Positions 40,564-52,600 of a stretch of DNA of 53,525 nt are shown one piece after another. Origin of the DNA: IMCC26077 sp964418325. GTDB lineage: Bacteria; Actinomycetota; Actinomycetes; Nanopelagicales; Nanopelagicaceae. Every line of letters begins with the position of its first letter. Within the stretch, counting starts at the first letter, position 1. Location: positions 1 through 53,525 of the forward strand of contig CAYQLC010000009.1 in NCBI GenBank assembly GCA_964418325.1. The letters run 5' to 3'. Under the pieces are notes generated by a model. That model ran no database searches. It was not told the DNA's origin and was given only the letters and a program-made list of their open reading frames with translations. The position numbers and the translations under genes were made by a program.

Positions 40564-41674
40564 TTTCTACCCATTCCTTCGAAGTTGCGCTTTGATGAAT
40601 CCCTTCAAGTACCCGAAGACCATTTGCTGAATTACGAGCGTCATGGGTGTACTGGTTATTAAATGCTTGCCCTGATTTGTATCTAGCGAGATCTTCGGCA
40701 ATATCAAGATAGAGGTTGGCGAATGCTTCGATATACCCAGCAGGGTGGCCAACTTTAAATCGCTGATATCGACTCTCTGATGCCACGGTGATCATGGAGT
40801 GGCTCCGGTCGATAATTGACACTGCGCCATCTTTACCCGCGTACGGGAGGTATTCCGGATCCTCTTGTGACCAGGAAACCGCGCCCTTACTTCCATAAAT
40901 GGCGCAGGCTAAACCATTGCGTTTTCCAAGCGAAACTTTATTCCAGCCGAGTGAAATTGGAGTTCCGCTGTGAAGTTCGCCAACAGCAAGGACGTTATCA
41001 ATCAACTCGGCCACATCGCCAGAATGGTTGGCGAGAGCAGAGACTCGCGCCACCTGATCTCCTGTGATGAATTCCAGAAGATTGATGACATGCGAACCCA
41101 AATCTAAAGTCACGCTGGGAATTTCATAGTCGAGTTGGCGCCATGCCTGCGGGGTGGCTTTCTCACCAGTTGCGCTAGCGCGGATAAAACTCTCTTGAGG
41201 CATCTGTATCTCTATCGACAGAATATCGCCGAGAAATCCATCACGAATTTTCTTTTTTATTTCACGGATCATCGGATAACCGGTGTAAGTGAAGGTAACC
41301 GAGAGAAATCGGTTCTCCTTGGCAACGCGCTCAGCTAAGAGTGTGGCCTCATGGCTATTGGTACAGAGAGCCTTCTCAGAGATTACTGCGATTCCCGCAT
41401 CGAATAGCGCGTTTATATGTTGATAGTGCAACGGTGTCGGAGTAAGCACGATAACTGCATCAACGCCTCTGCTTTCTGCTCCAATAAATTCTGAAATATC
41501 TCCATAGACTCGGCTGGGATTAACACCATAAAACTCACCAGATTCACTATTGACTTTCTTATCGATACTAAAGACTCCTGCATCGAGTGAGTACTTTCGA
41601 TCGATATTTATCGCTGCAAAATGTGCTCTGCCAATTGCAGAATCAAGGCCACCACCGATAAATCCAACTTTCAT
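40553..41674 (-). CDS. Gfo/Idh/MocA-family oxidoreductase
   Basis: A 373-aa NAD(P)-dependent sugar or inositol dehydrogenase-like protein. The Rossmann loop is VGFIGGGLDSAIGRAH, then VIVLTPTPLHYQH, and SEKALCTN stands where the family usually has the EKP motif, so Pro is replaced by Ala. The C-terminal domain contains TLDLGSHVINLLEFI (active-site Asp/His) and GHPAGYIEAFANLY. A strong GGAGGA site precedes ATG 41674. It stands alone, convergent with ychF (11-base overlap) and divergent from typA. The substrate is unknown. Confidence 0.87.
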   Translation of the reverse strand: MKVGFIGGGLDSAIGRAHFAAINIDRKYSLDAGVFSIDKKVNSESGEFYGVNPSRVYGDISEFIGAESRGVDAVIVLTPTPLHYQHINALFDAGIAVISEKALCTNSHEATLLAERVAKENRFLSVTFTYTGYPMIREIKKKIRDGFLGDILSIEIQMPQESFIRASATGEKATPQAWRQLDYEIPSVTLDLGSHVINLLEFITGDQVARVSALANHSGDVAELIDNVLAVGELHSGTPISLGWNKVSLGKRNGLACAIYGSKGAVSWSQEDPEYLPYAGKDGAVSIIDRSHSMITVASESRYQRFKVGHPAGYIEAFANLYLDIAEDLARYKSGQAFNNQYTHDARNSANGLRVLEGIHQSATSKEWVEITH

Positions 41675-41782
41675 TACGCTTTTCCTCCGATTTGCTTTAT
41701 ATCTTCTCTCTGTTTTCTTGGTGGCGATTCGACAAATCTGCTTGCTGGAACCTAATCTAGTCCCCTACGAAATGGGTATCTC

Positions 41783-43663
41783 TTGACTAATTCTAGTAAA
41801 CGCGAGGATTTGCGAAATATCGCCATCATCGCCCACGTTGACCATGGCAAAACGACCTTGGTGGATGCCATGCTCTGGCAATCTGGCGCCTTCGCTGCTC
41901 ACAAAGAGAAGGGCGAGGGAGATGATCGAGTCATGGACTCGATGGATCTCGAGCGAGAAAAGGGAATCACGATTCTCGCCAAGAACACCGCCATCAAGCG
42001 CGGAGATAAGACCATCAACATCATCGACACCCCTGGCCACGCAGATTTCGGCGGTGAAGTCGAACGGGGACTCGAGATGGTCAATGGCGTTCTCCTCTTG
42101 GTTGATGCCTCCGAAGGTCCACTCCCACAGACCAGATTCGTTCTTCGTAAGGCCCTCTCAAAGAATCTTCCAGTAATCCTTGTGATCAATAAGGTCGACC
42201 GACCCGATTCGCGTATCGCAGAGGTCGTTGATGAGACCTACGAACTTTTCTTGGATCTTGATGCAGATGAGAAGCAGATCGATTTTCCGATTGTGTATGC
42301 AAGCGCAAAAGCAGGTCGAGCAAGCTTGGAACGGCCAGAGAATGGTGGGATGCCCAAGGAGAGCAATCTCGATGTGCTCTTTGAAACTATTTACTCTGCG
42401 ATTCCTGCTCCCACGTACACCGAGGGTGCACCGCTGCAAGCTCAGGTAACGAACCTTGATGCCTCGCCATACCTTGGACGGCTCGCTATCTGTCGCGTAC
42501 ATCAAGGAACAATTCGCAAAGGGCAGCAAGTTTCTTGGATCAAGGTTGATGGCAGCGTTGAACGCGCCAAGGTCGTTGAACTTTTGATGAATGATGGATT
42601 AGAACGGCAATCCGTTGATAGCGCAGGCCCGGGTGACATCATCGCCGTGGCAGGTTTTGAAACGATCACTATTGGTGAGACGCTCGCAGATCCTGAGAAT
42701 CCAGTGGCACTTCCATTAATCACTGTTGATGAACCATCTATTTCGATGACGATTGGTATCAATACATCACCACTGGCAGGGCAAGAGGGCAAGAAGCTCA
42801 CGGCGCGGTTGGTGAAAAACCGGCTCGATGCTGAGTTAATCGGCAATGTTTCGCTCCGATTACTTCAAACCGAACGCCCAGATACCTGGGAGGTCCAAGG
42901 TCGAGGTGAGCTACAACTTGCTGTGCTTGTTGAAATCATGCGTCGTGAAGGTTTTGAATTAACTGTCGGAAAGCCTCAAGTTGTCACCAAAATAATTGAT
43001 GGCAAACTCAATGAACCGATGGAATCGCTCACTATCGATGTGCCAGAGGATTTTCTTGGCATCATCACGCAGTTGATGGCAAGTCGCAAAGGTCGAATGG
43101 CACAGATGACCAATCATGGAACCGGATGGATTCGAATGGATTATCGAGTGCCATCGCGAGGTTTAATTGGTTTCCGCACTGAGTTCCTCACTGAGACTCG
43201 AGGTACTGGTTTACTCCATCACGTATTCGATGGATATGAACCATGGCATGGTGAGATTCTCACCCGCCCAACCGGGTCACTCGTTGCAGATCGTCGCGGC
43301 ATGGTTACTTCGTACGCACTTTCTTCACTACAAGAGCGCGGCACAATCTTCGTCGAACCAGGTTCTGAAGTGTATGAAGGCATGGTTGTTGGCGAGAATG
43401 CGCGTAATGAAGATATGGATGTCAATGCGGTTCGTGAGAAGAAGCTCACCAATATGCGTGCATCAGGATCTGATGATGCTGAACGATTGATTCCACCGAA
43501 ACATCTGAACTTAGAGCAGGCTTTGGAGTTTTGTCGTGAGGATGAGTGCGTCGAAGTGACGCCAAAGACCGTTCGAATTCGTAAGGTGCTGCTCGATCAA
43601 AACGAGCGGGCGCGAGCGACCTCAAAGGTAAAGAAGCGAAACGAACAGATTGACGGAGAATAA
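41783..43663 (+). CDS. typA: Translational GTPase TypA/BipA
   Basis: A 626-aa ribosome-associated GTPase involved in 50S assembly and stress growth. G1 is AHVDHGKTTL (residues 17-26), switch II is DTPGHADFGGEVER, G4 is VINKVDRPDSR, and the effector region has MDLEREKGITILAKN. Later domains have RGELQLAVLVEIMRREGFEL and the TypA-specific C-terminal YALSSLQERGTIFVEPG. It starts with TTG 41783; no in-frame ATG lies nearby before the GTPase core. It ends 15 bases from the convergent adhesin gene. Confidence 0.95.
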   Translation: MTNSSKREDLRNIAIIAHVDHGKTTLVDAMLWQSGAFAAHKEKGEGDDRVMDSMDLEREKGITILAKNTAIKRGDKTINIIDTPGHADFGGEVERGLEMVNGVLLLVDASEGPLPQTRFVLRKALSKNLPVILVINKVDRPDSRIAEVVDETYELFLDLDADEKQIDFPIVYASAKAGRASLERPENGGMPKESNLDVLFETIYSAIPAPTYTEGAPLQAQVTNLDASPYLGRLAICRVHQGTIRKGQQVSWIKVDGSVERAKVVELLMNDGLERQSVDSAGPGDIIAVAGFETITIGETLADPENPVALPLITVDEPSISMTIGINTSPLAGQEGKKLTARLVKNRLDAELIGNVSLRLLQTERPDTWEVQGRGELQLAVLVEIMRREGFELTVGKPQVVTKIIDGKLNEPMESLTIDVPEDFLGIITQLMASRKGRMAQMTNHGTGWIRMDYRVPSRGLIGFRTEFLTETRGTGLLHHVFDGYEPWHGEILTRPTGSLVADRRGMVTSYALSSLQERGTIFVEPGSEVYEGMVVGENARNEDMDVNAVREKKLTNMRASGSDDAERLIPPKHLNLEQALEFCREDECVEVTPKTVRIRKVLLDQNERARATSKVKKRNEQIDGE

Positions 43664-43664
43664 G

Positions 43665-43676
43665 GGGGCTAGCCCC
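43665..43676. terminator. Palindrome between typA and the adhesin gene
   Basis: GGGGCTAGCCCC is a perfect 12-bp palindrome in the 15 bases between the two convergent stop codons. The stem is strong but the tails are short (AATT), so it is a likely weak bidirectional terminator. Confidence 0.5.
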
Positions 43677-43678
43677 AA

Positions 43679-46600
43679 TTACTCTCGGCCGATTTTGGAA
43701 ATGATGGCGCCAAGTGGTGCGAAGCTCTCCTCAGAGGAGTAACCAGTTGGGCACTTCGGATTAACTCCAGTGACCCGCATTGATCGACCTGGTAGCGCAC
43801 AGATGATCGAGATTTTTGGTCGCTGCGGATTTCGCTCGAGGGTCGTAAACGCTAATCCCGTTCCAGAGATTCGAGCGATTTGCTTGTTTGCGTTGTCATA
43901 TGCAATCACAATCAGCGAATAGCGGGTGCCGTTGAGGAGCCTTGCAATCGCTACTCGCGTTCTGCTTGCTTCAACCGCTCGAACCAATCGCCCAGAATCA
44001 ACGTTAGTGATGAAAATCCGATATTTACTCGCTTTTTCAATCTGGGTATAGCTGAAGGTGACTGAATTTGCAGTCACGCCAAGTAGAACAGCATTGATGG
44101 TTGGCAGCGCTCTCTTAACTCGAGTTTTGAGTACAACTGGAGTTTTTGCCTTCACAATGACCGGAAGTGATTGCGAGAAGATTCTGTTATCTGGTGTGAT
44201 GCCATTGATCTGTAAAGTATGTTGACCAACTGGAAGAGTATTGATAATTCGGAGCGCAGCAGTAAACACACCACTGGCGCCTACGGGGAATTCACCAAGA
44301 TACGTTGGGGTAGAGAAGAGCCAGATCTTAACTGTGGTCTGCTCCTTGAAACCACTACCGGCAATCTCGGCTCGACCATCGTGTTCAAGGACAAGTTGGG
44401 TAACCGAGGGAATTTCAAGTACTTGAGCAGTTGAGTTTCGCGAGACGATTTGAATTTGGATAGGGCCAGCCTGAGCAACAAGTTGGGTGGCGTTGACAAT
44501 CTGAATAAATTCACCAATAACTTTTCCATTTACCATCGTGTTGGCAGAACCAACTGCTGACAATATGGAAACCCCATCAGCATTCTCCGTGATTGGTTCT
44601 GCAGGAACCTCAACAATGATTGGATCAAGTTTCTCAATAGGTTCTTTGAGATCTGCACTCTCATCGCTCTCCTCTGTCGGACGAGTCAGGTTATTCGCGA
44701 CAGCGGCAGGAGCTGGGGTCGGTGGAACTGCTGGGGTGAGCGTTGCGGATGCTGCCGAGGGGAGAGAATCTCCGGCGATATTTGTTGCTATCACGGTGAA
44801 TGTGTACGCGGTGCCGTTTGTAAGTCCGGTGAAGTTACAGGTCAGCGCAGTTGTTGTGGTGCAGCCTGCTGGTGGTGTGACTGCAGGAAGCGAGCTTACG
44901 GAATAGTTGGTAATTGGCGACCCGCCGTTGAATAGTGGCGCGCTCCACGAGATGGTCACTTGATTATTGCCAGAGATGCCGACCACATTTGTCGGAGCAT
45001 CAGGAACTGTCCGAGGCGTAGTCGCAGCGGATGGAGTCGATTCAAGTGAATTTCCCGCGCTATTTATCGCGATAACGGTGAAGGTGTAGCTCGTGCCGTT
45101 GGTCAAACCAGTGAAGGTGCAATTGAGTGAGGTTGTAGCGGTGCATGCCGCTGGCGCTGTGATCGCTGGCGAAGAAACCACTGTGTAACCAGTAATGGCA
45201 GCGCCACCATCAACTGTTGGAGCTAACCAGGTGAGGTCAATCTGTGCGTCGCCTGCAGTCGCAGTGATATTTGTTGGTGGATCAGGAACGGTCACAGGTG
45301 TTACTGAGTTAGATGAAGCTGAAGCAAGTGATGAGCCGGCGATGTTGGTAGCAATTACTGTGAAGGTATATGCGGTGCCATTTGCTAGCCCTGAGAAGGT
45401 ACAGGTTAAGTTAACGGTATTTGTGCAGTCAGCAGGTGCTACCACTGCAGGCGATGATGTCACGGTGTAACCGGTGATGGTTGCGCCACCATTCGATACA
45501 GGGGCAGTCCACGAGAGCGTTGCACGAGCATTTCCTGCAACTGCTGTCACGTTTGTTGGCGCATCTGGAAGGGTGCGGGGGGTTACTGCTGCAGTTGGAT
45601 CAGCCGCTACAGTGCCAGCGCCATTTATTGCGGTGACAATGAAGGTGTAGGCGGTGCCATTAGTCAGTCCAGTGAAAGTACAGGTAAGCGCGTTGACGTT
45701 GGTGCAGCCAACCGGTGCTGTGACCGATGGCGAAGAGGTGACGTTATAACCCGTGATTGCTGATCCACCATCTGAGGTTGGTGCGCTCCATGTGANNNNN
45801 NNNNNNNNNNNNNNNNNNNNNNNNNNNNNNNNNNNNNNNNNNNNNNNNNNNNNNNNNNNNNNNNNNNNNNNNNNNNNNNNNNNNNNNNNNNNNNNAGTCC
45901 AGTGAAAGTACAGGTAAGCGCGTTGACGTTGGTACAGCCAAGAGGTGCTGAAACTAACGGCGATGAAGTGACGCTATATCCGGTGATTGCCGCTCCACCA
46001 TTTGAAGCTGGCGCTTGCCACGTCACAATTGATTGGCTATTTCCAATTGATGCGGAGACTCCGGTTGGAGCATCGGGAATCGTTCGCGGAGTGATTGCAG
46101 CGGAAGCATTAGAAATTGGCGATGATCCAGCGATGTTTGATGCTACGACGGTGAAGGTATACGCCGTTCCGTTAGTTAGGCCAGTTACTGTGCACGAGGT
46201 AGCGCCTGTAGTTGTGCAGCTATTCGCACCAGGTGAGGATGTAACTGTGTAGGTGGTGATAGCTGAGCCACCATCCGATGTCGGAGCGCTCCATGAGATA
46301 ACCGCTTCTGTATTTCCTGGTGTTGCACTCACATCTGTCGGTGCACCAGGGATAGTGCGCGGAGTGATTGCCGTAGATGCTAGAGATGATGCAGAACTTC
46401 CTGCAGCATTGAGCGCAACGACGGTGAAGGTATATGAAGTGCCATTAGCCAATCCTGAGAAGGTGCAGGAGAGGTTAGCGGTGTTCGTGCAATCTGCAGG
46501 AGCAGTGATGGCTGGTGATGAAGTCACGCTATAACCGGTGATTGTTGCGCCACCATTGGATGCAGGTGCGCTCCATGAAAGCGTTGCCTGCGAGTTTCCA

Positions 46601-49600
46601 GGTGTAGCGGTCACGGATGTTGGTGCCCCCGGAACAGTTCGTGGCGTCACTGCAGCTGAAGGAGATGATGAGATTGATTCTGCTCGAGCATTGATTGCAA
46701 CAGCAGTGAAGGTATATGAGGAGCCATTGGTCAATCCAGTGATCGTGCACGAAAGAGCGCCGGTAGTGGTGCAGCTTTGGCCGGTATTTGCAGTCGCGCG
46801 GTAACCAGTGATGGGGCTGCCACCATCAATTGCAGGTGCGCTCCACGACACGGTTGCTTCTGTGTTTCCAGGTAGCGCTGTAACAGATGTTGGCTCATCG
46901 GGACCGGTTGCTGCAATCACAAGTTCGGGGTCACTTTGAAGGTAGAAAGTTGCTCTGCGCATTTCAGTAGCGCGACCCAATAACGTGACCGACGAACCCA
47001 AAATACTGTAGATCGAGGATCCTGGTCTGATATCTGGATGCTCGACCACCATACGTAATGGCAAACCTGTTGCTGTGTCAGGCACTGTTTCGTCAGGTGC
47101 TAACCATGAGACGACCATCGAGAGGATGATGTTATTTGAATTATTCAGTAATGAACTCGCTCGAGAGAAATCTCCAACTAATTTCGCTGAAACGCGAGTA
47201 TTTGTAGGGAGTGCGCCCGCGGGAACAGAGATTGAAATATCGGTATTTCCGTAGCTTGCTGAGAGGCCGTTTCTTAGTGTGGGTGAGGCGATAACACTTC
47301 CAAGATCGGTGAGTGCATTTGGATCTACTCCATACAGCGACGTTTGAATCCAGCGCGCGTGGAGAGTTTTCGTCGCGTTCGGCGTGTAACTGACTCCAGC
47401 ATTGCCGACTTTATTTCCACTCCCATTTACGATCCCATTGACAAGTGAGGTGGAGTCATACCACCCATCAAAGGTGAAATTGGCGCGAGTAGGTAGTGGC
47501 AGCGTGAGGCCCAGCCCTCCGATTGCAAAGTTATCATTTGAGCGCGGGGCGGTGGCATTAGTTCCTGCGGCGTAGGTGACGATGTAGTTGGTAGCTCGCC
47601 ACTTTGCATACAGGGTCTTTGCGCCAAGGATGGTGATGTTGTCACCATCAGCATATGTAGTACCACTGCCGTCTGCGTTCTCACTCCACCCATCAAATGC
47701 GAAGTTAGCTCTCGAGAGCGACAAGGAGCTAGCCGAACTCAACGGAGTTGGCTGATCAGCAGTGACATTCGCTTGGGTGAGTACGCCATTTGAACCATCG
47801 TTTTTATCGAGAGTGATCGAGTAATTATTTGCGTTCCATTGAGCAAAGAGTGAGAAGTCACTTGTCTGTCCGTGGCCAGATGCAGTAGTGACTTGCGAGC
47901 CGCCTGAATTCTGCGTAAACCAACCAGTGAAGCTATATCCGGCTCGTGCAGGAGTTGGTAGCGAGTTCAAAGTGCCATCGGTAAGTGTGGTTGCAGGACC
48001 ACCACTCACACCGGTTACGCCAGTTCCATTTCCGTTATAGGAGATATTTAGCGTTCGTGCGCTCCATTGCGCATGCAAGGTGAAGTTCGATGTTCTGCCA
48101 TGTGCAGCGCTTGTGGTGACGCGTGCGCCACCGGAGGCGGCAGTAAACCATCCGTTGAAGTCATAACCTGCCCTACTAGTGCTTGGTAGCGTCGGAATGA
48201 TTGCCTCGGTGACTGTTGATGAGACGCCACCATTAGGCGCGCTGCCACCCTCTACTTCATAGGTGATGTTCAAAGTATTGGCACTCCATTGCGCATTTAG
48301 CGTGATTGATGCGCTAGGGGAGTAGCTCCAGTTGACGACAGTGGAGCCATTTGACCATCCGGAGAAAGTGAATCCAGTGCGAGTGGGATCAGTTGGCTTG
48401 GTCAGCGCGGTGCCGGTGTACGTCAGAGTTGATACCGGGCTGCCACCATTTGAATTGAACGTCACGACAAAAGCTGGGATCCACTTCGCGTAGAGCGTCT
48501 TACTTTCGAGGAAATTAATTGATTGACCATTGGTGAATTGCGAGCCAGTGCCATCGTTATTTGCAGTCCAACCTCCGAATGTGTAATCAGTTCGCGAGAA
48601 GGTGTTTGCTGTGAGATTTGTAGCGGTATCTGCGGTTACACTCTGAGTAGCGCTTGCTGGGCTGCCACCATTGGCATCGAAGGTAAGAGTGATCGAATTC
48701 TTACTCCATAGCGCTGTGAAGGTTACGTTAGTAGCGGCGACGGTGAAGATGTCGTTTGGTTGGTAGGTCTGACCGCCCGATGACCACCCGGCGAATGTGT
48801 ATCCAGTTCGATTGAGGGAAGAGCCCGAGGCGATAAAGAATGAATCATTGGTGAGGCGATCACCTTCGATAGGGGCGGAGCCGCTTCCACCATTGGCCAC
48901 GTAGGTAATGGTGTAGAGCTGACCAGACCAGACTGCAGTGAATGCGACGTTCGATGTCTGCACTACATACGTTTGCCCTGGGCTGTATGTATTGGTGCCA
49001 TCGCTCCAACCAAGGAAGAGTCGTCCGGCGAGGGTAACTGCAGTACCAACAAGGAAGGTGTCGCCAATGTGACGACCACTTAATCCAGATGGCGCGGTAC
49101 TGCCGCCATTGGAGTTATACGAGACTGAGTAATCGATTGCTGTCCATTGCGCGGTGAAGGTGATGTTCCGTGCAGGCATTCCATAATTGCTACCAGCGGT
49201 GACAGCACCAGAACCATCGCTCCAATCGTTAAATGTGTAACCAGGTCGAGTTGGTGCGGCGGCAACAGAGATATTGTTCAAGTAAATGGTTGTTTCTGAT
49301 GCAGGAACTGCACTTGTGCCACCGTTGAGGTCGTAGGAGGCGACATAATTTATTGCAGTCCAGGATGCTGTAAATGAGATGTCAGATGTACCAATCTGGA
49401 TTGTGGCACCTGGTCCGTAGGTCACACCATTGGCAACCCAGCCATTGAAGGTATAGCCCGTTCGGGTAACGGCTGTCTTGACGGTGATGAGATCGCCAAT
49501 GTTTTTCGTACTTTCGGTGGGTGCAATCGAACCACCAGCCGAGTCGTAGCTGACTTGATAGGCAATCGGCGTCCATGAGGCGAAGGCAAGATAGCTCGTG

Positions 49601-52600
49601 GAGGTGATGGTCCATCCATTTGCTGCTTGGCTGATTGTGTTGCCTGATTGATCCTTCCACCCGGCAAAGGTGTAACCAGCGCGTGATGGGCTTGCGTTGG
49701 CAGTGATTGCTTGTCCGTTCGAGCACTTTTGTTCGACGGCATCAGCGACGCACTCGCTGTCATAGGTAAAAGTGCCAGGCGCAAGCGTGCCGCCACCGAG
49801 TGAATAGCGCACCGCGTAGATTGCAATCCATTGCGCTGTTAGTACAAGTGGTGCATCTTGCAAGCGATAGGTATCACCCTTGTTGTAGATGCTGGTGCCA
49901 TCTGACCAGCCTGCGAATGCATAATTGGTGTTATTTGCATAGGCATCGATTGTCGAGCTGATAGTGATATTACTTCCGTATGTTCCACTGGTGTTTGTCG
50001 GGAAGCTTGTCAGAGTTGGATTTGGTGCAGCGCCGCCAGCAAGNNNNNNNNNNNNNNNNNNNNNNNNNNNNNNNNNNNNNNNNNNNNNNNNNNNNNNNNN
50101 NNNNNNNNNNNNNNNNNNNNNNNNNNNNNNNNNNNNNNNNNNNACGGCATACAACGTGCGCGTTTGAGTTGGTGTGTATGCGCCGCTAATTGCTGTACCG
50201 GATGCGCTCTCTGACCAACCAGCAAAGGTGTAGCCGACGCGAGCGAGCGTTCCCACTGTTGGCAGGTTGATGGCAGGGGATCCGAAGGTGTAATTCTCTG
50301 ATGAGCGTGAAGCGCTTCCGGTACCGCTATTCGCGTTGTAAGTGATGGTGTAAACCGCGATAGTCCATTGCGCGGTCAACGTGACGTTGCTGGAGCCAAC
50401 CGTGTAGGTATCTCCAGGTTGATAGAGAGTCGCGCCGTCGCTCCAGCCAGCGAAGTTATAACCGGTTCTTGTCACTGCGCCTATGCCAGCGACAGTAAAT
50501 GTATTTCCAATATTTTTTGTAGGTTCAGTAGGTGCGGTTCCGGTACCACCATTACGTGCGTAGGCGATGATGTAATTGATTGGAGCCCATTGCGCGTAGA
50601 GGGTGACGTCGCTAGTGCCGCCCGGTGCGTAGGAGAATAGCAACGCACTTCCACCACTTGTTGCGGTGAACCAACCATTGAAGGTGTAGCCAGTACGCGT
50701 TGGCGGCGTTGGCGCCGAGACCGAGCCTGCGTAGGTGAATGTGCCGGCAGTGACTGTGGAGCCACCTCGGCTATCAAAATTCACGTTATATGTATTGACA
50801 GTCCATGCGGCATAGAGGGTGATGTCTTGAGTGAGAACGTATGGCGAGCTCGTATCTGCAGCGCTTCCACTAATTGTTGACCATCCGGCGAAGGTGTGTC
50901 CGGTCTTCACCATCGTTCCAACAGTGGCGAGTGTTAATCCTGGATCACCTACGGTGTAGGAAGCTGACGCAACTGATGGTGATCCACTCGTTGCTGTAGC
51001 TGCGCTATAGGTAACGGTAAAGGAATTGAGTTTCCAGATTGCATATAACGTGACAGTTGCTGATGCAGGTGTGGGCAACGTTGCGCCAGCTGCATACTTA
51101 GTGCCAGAGCAGGTCGCACCAACCGAAGGTTGAGTCGTACACCAACCATCGAAAGCATAATTAGTTGGCGCAATGAATGTGTTCGCATTTGCTGTTAGTG
51201 CAGATCCTGCGAATGTTTGTGTTGCCGGTGCTGATCCAGTGCCAGTATTGCCGTTATATACATATTGATTAGCGCTCCAGACTGCATAAAGGGTCAAGCC
51301 TCCAGCCGGCATCGTGACACCAGTCTGGCCAAGGGTGTAATTGCTGCCGCCCCCGCTCGACAAGGTATTCCAACGTAACAAGGTGTAGCCGCTTCTTGTG
51401 AAATTTGTTCCGTTGTTGAGCGAGACTGTTGCGCCAGTATTTCCAGTCGTCGCGGTAATTGTTCCGGTGCCGCTATTTGCGTTGTAGGTGATTGATTGAG
51501 AGACCCCGGTCCAAGTAGCAAAGAGCGTGACAGTTGTAGTTTCTGGATTTGGAAGTGAGCTAGAGCTACCTCCTCCATACTGCTGACCCGAACACGCTGC
51601 TCCTAATGCCGGTTGGGTGGTGCACCAACCACCGAATGTGTAGCCAGAGGGTGGTGTAAATCCATTGGATTGCGCGCTCATTGAGTTGCCTATGAAGGTT
51701 TGCGCAGCCGTTGACCCTGATCCGCCATTGGCGTTGTAAACATATTGGTTTCCGCTCCAAACGGCCCAGAGCGTGAGACCGCCGGCAGGCATACTCACTC
51801 CTGTTTGACCCAATGCGTAAGGGGTGGCGTTTCCAGCACTTGAACTGTCCCAACGCGAGATTGTGTACCACCGTCGGGTGAATCCAGAGCCGTTGCTGAG
51901 CGTCACCGTTGAGTCAGTGTTTCCGGTTGTAGCCGCAACAGTTCCCGAGCCTCCAGTACCTGGCATATAAGTAATGGTTTGAGAGTTTGCGCTCCAGATC
52001 GCATAGAGCGTGAGACCACCTGCTGGCATGGTCAGACCAGTTTGTCCGAGTGTGTAACTAGTTCCACTTCCGGTGCTCAAGGTGTCCCAACGCAGGAGGG
52101 TGTATCCGGATCGAGTGAATTCACTTCCTGGTCTAAGCGTCACAGTCGTATCAGTATTTCCCAGAGTTGGTATGGGTGTGCCACTTCCACCATTTGCGTT
52201 ATACGAGATGGTTTGTTGCGCGGCGTTCCATCGCGCATACAAGGTGAAGTTCGCGCTCTGGCCATGTGAGTAAGGGAACGAGATTGTGCTTCCACCCGTC
52301 GATAACACAGTCCAACCAAGGAAGTTGTATCCCGCTCTAGTTGGCGTCGTTGGTGCGACTAGGAGTGATCCGTTGCGAATAGTGGTAGCAGACGATGATC
52401 CAGTGCCACCGTTAGCATCGAAGGTGGCAGTAATAATCGTTGGATTCTGCACACCATAGAGTCGAATCTCGCTAACAGCAACGAGCGGATCGGGAGTTTC
52501 ACTTCGAATACCAGTGAATTTGAGTTGGTAGTACCTAAAAGATCCCTGAGAACTGATCGCGGCATCACTTGTGTAGTCAGTATTCCGAGTAGTTGGAGGC

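Noticed and set aside
45550..45895. True frameshift splitting the giant adhesin into two genes
   Set aside because: The frame change coincides with the 100-N placeholder. Repeat period and frame arithmetic agree on a missing 149 or 152 bases that restore one frame.
44538..46804. Long open frames on the plus strand opposite the FN3 repeats
   Set aside because: They follow the repeat period and have the biased composition of antisense of Thr/Ala/Gly-rich repeats, with no independent motif or ribosome site.
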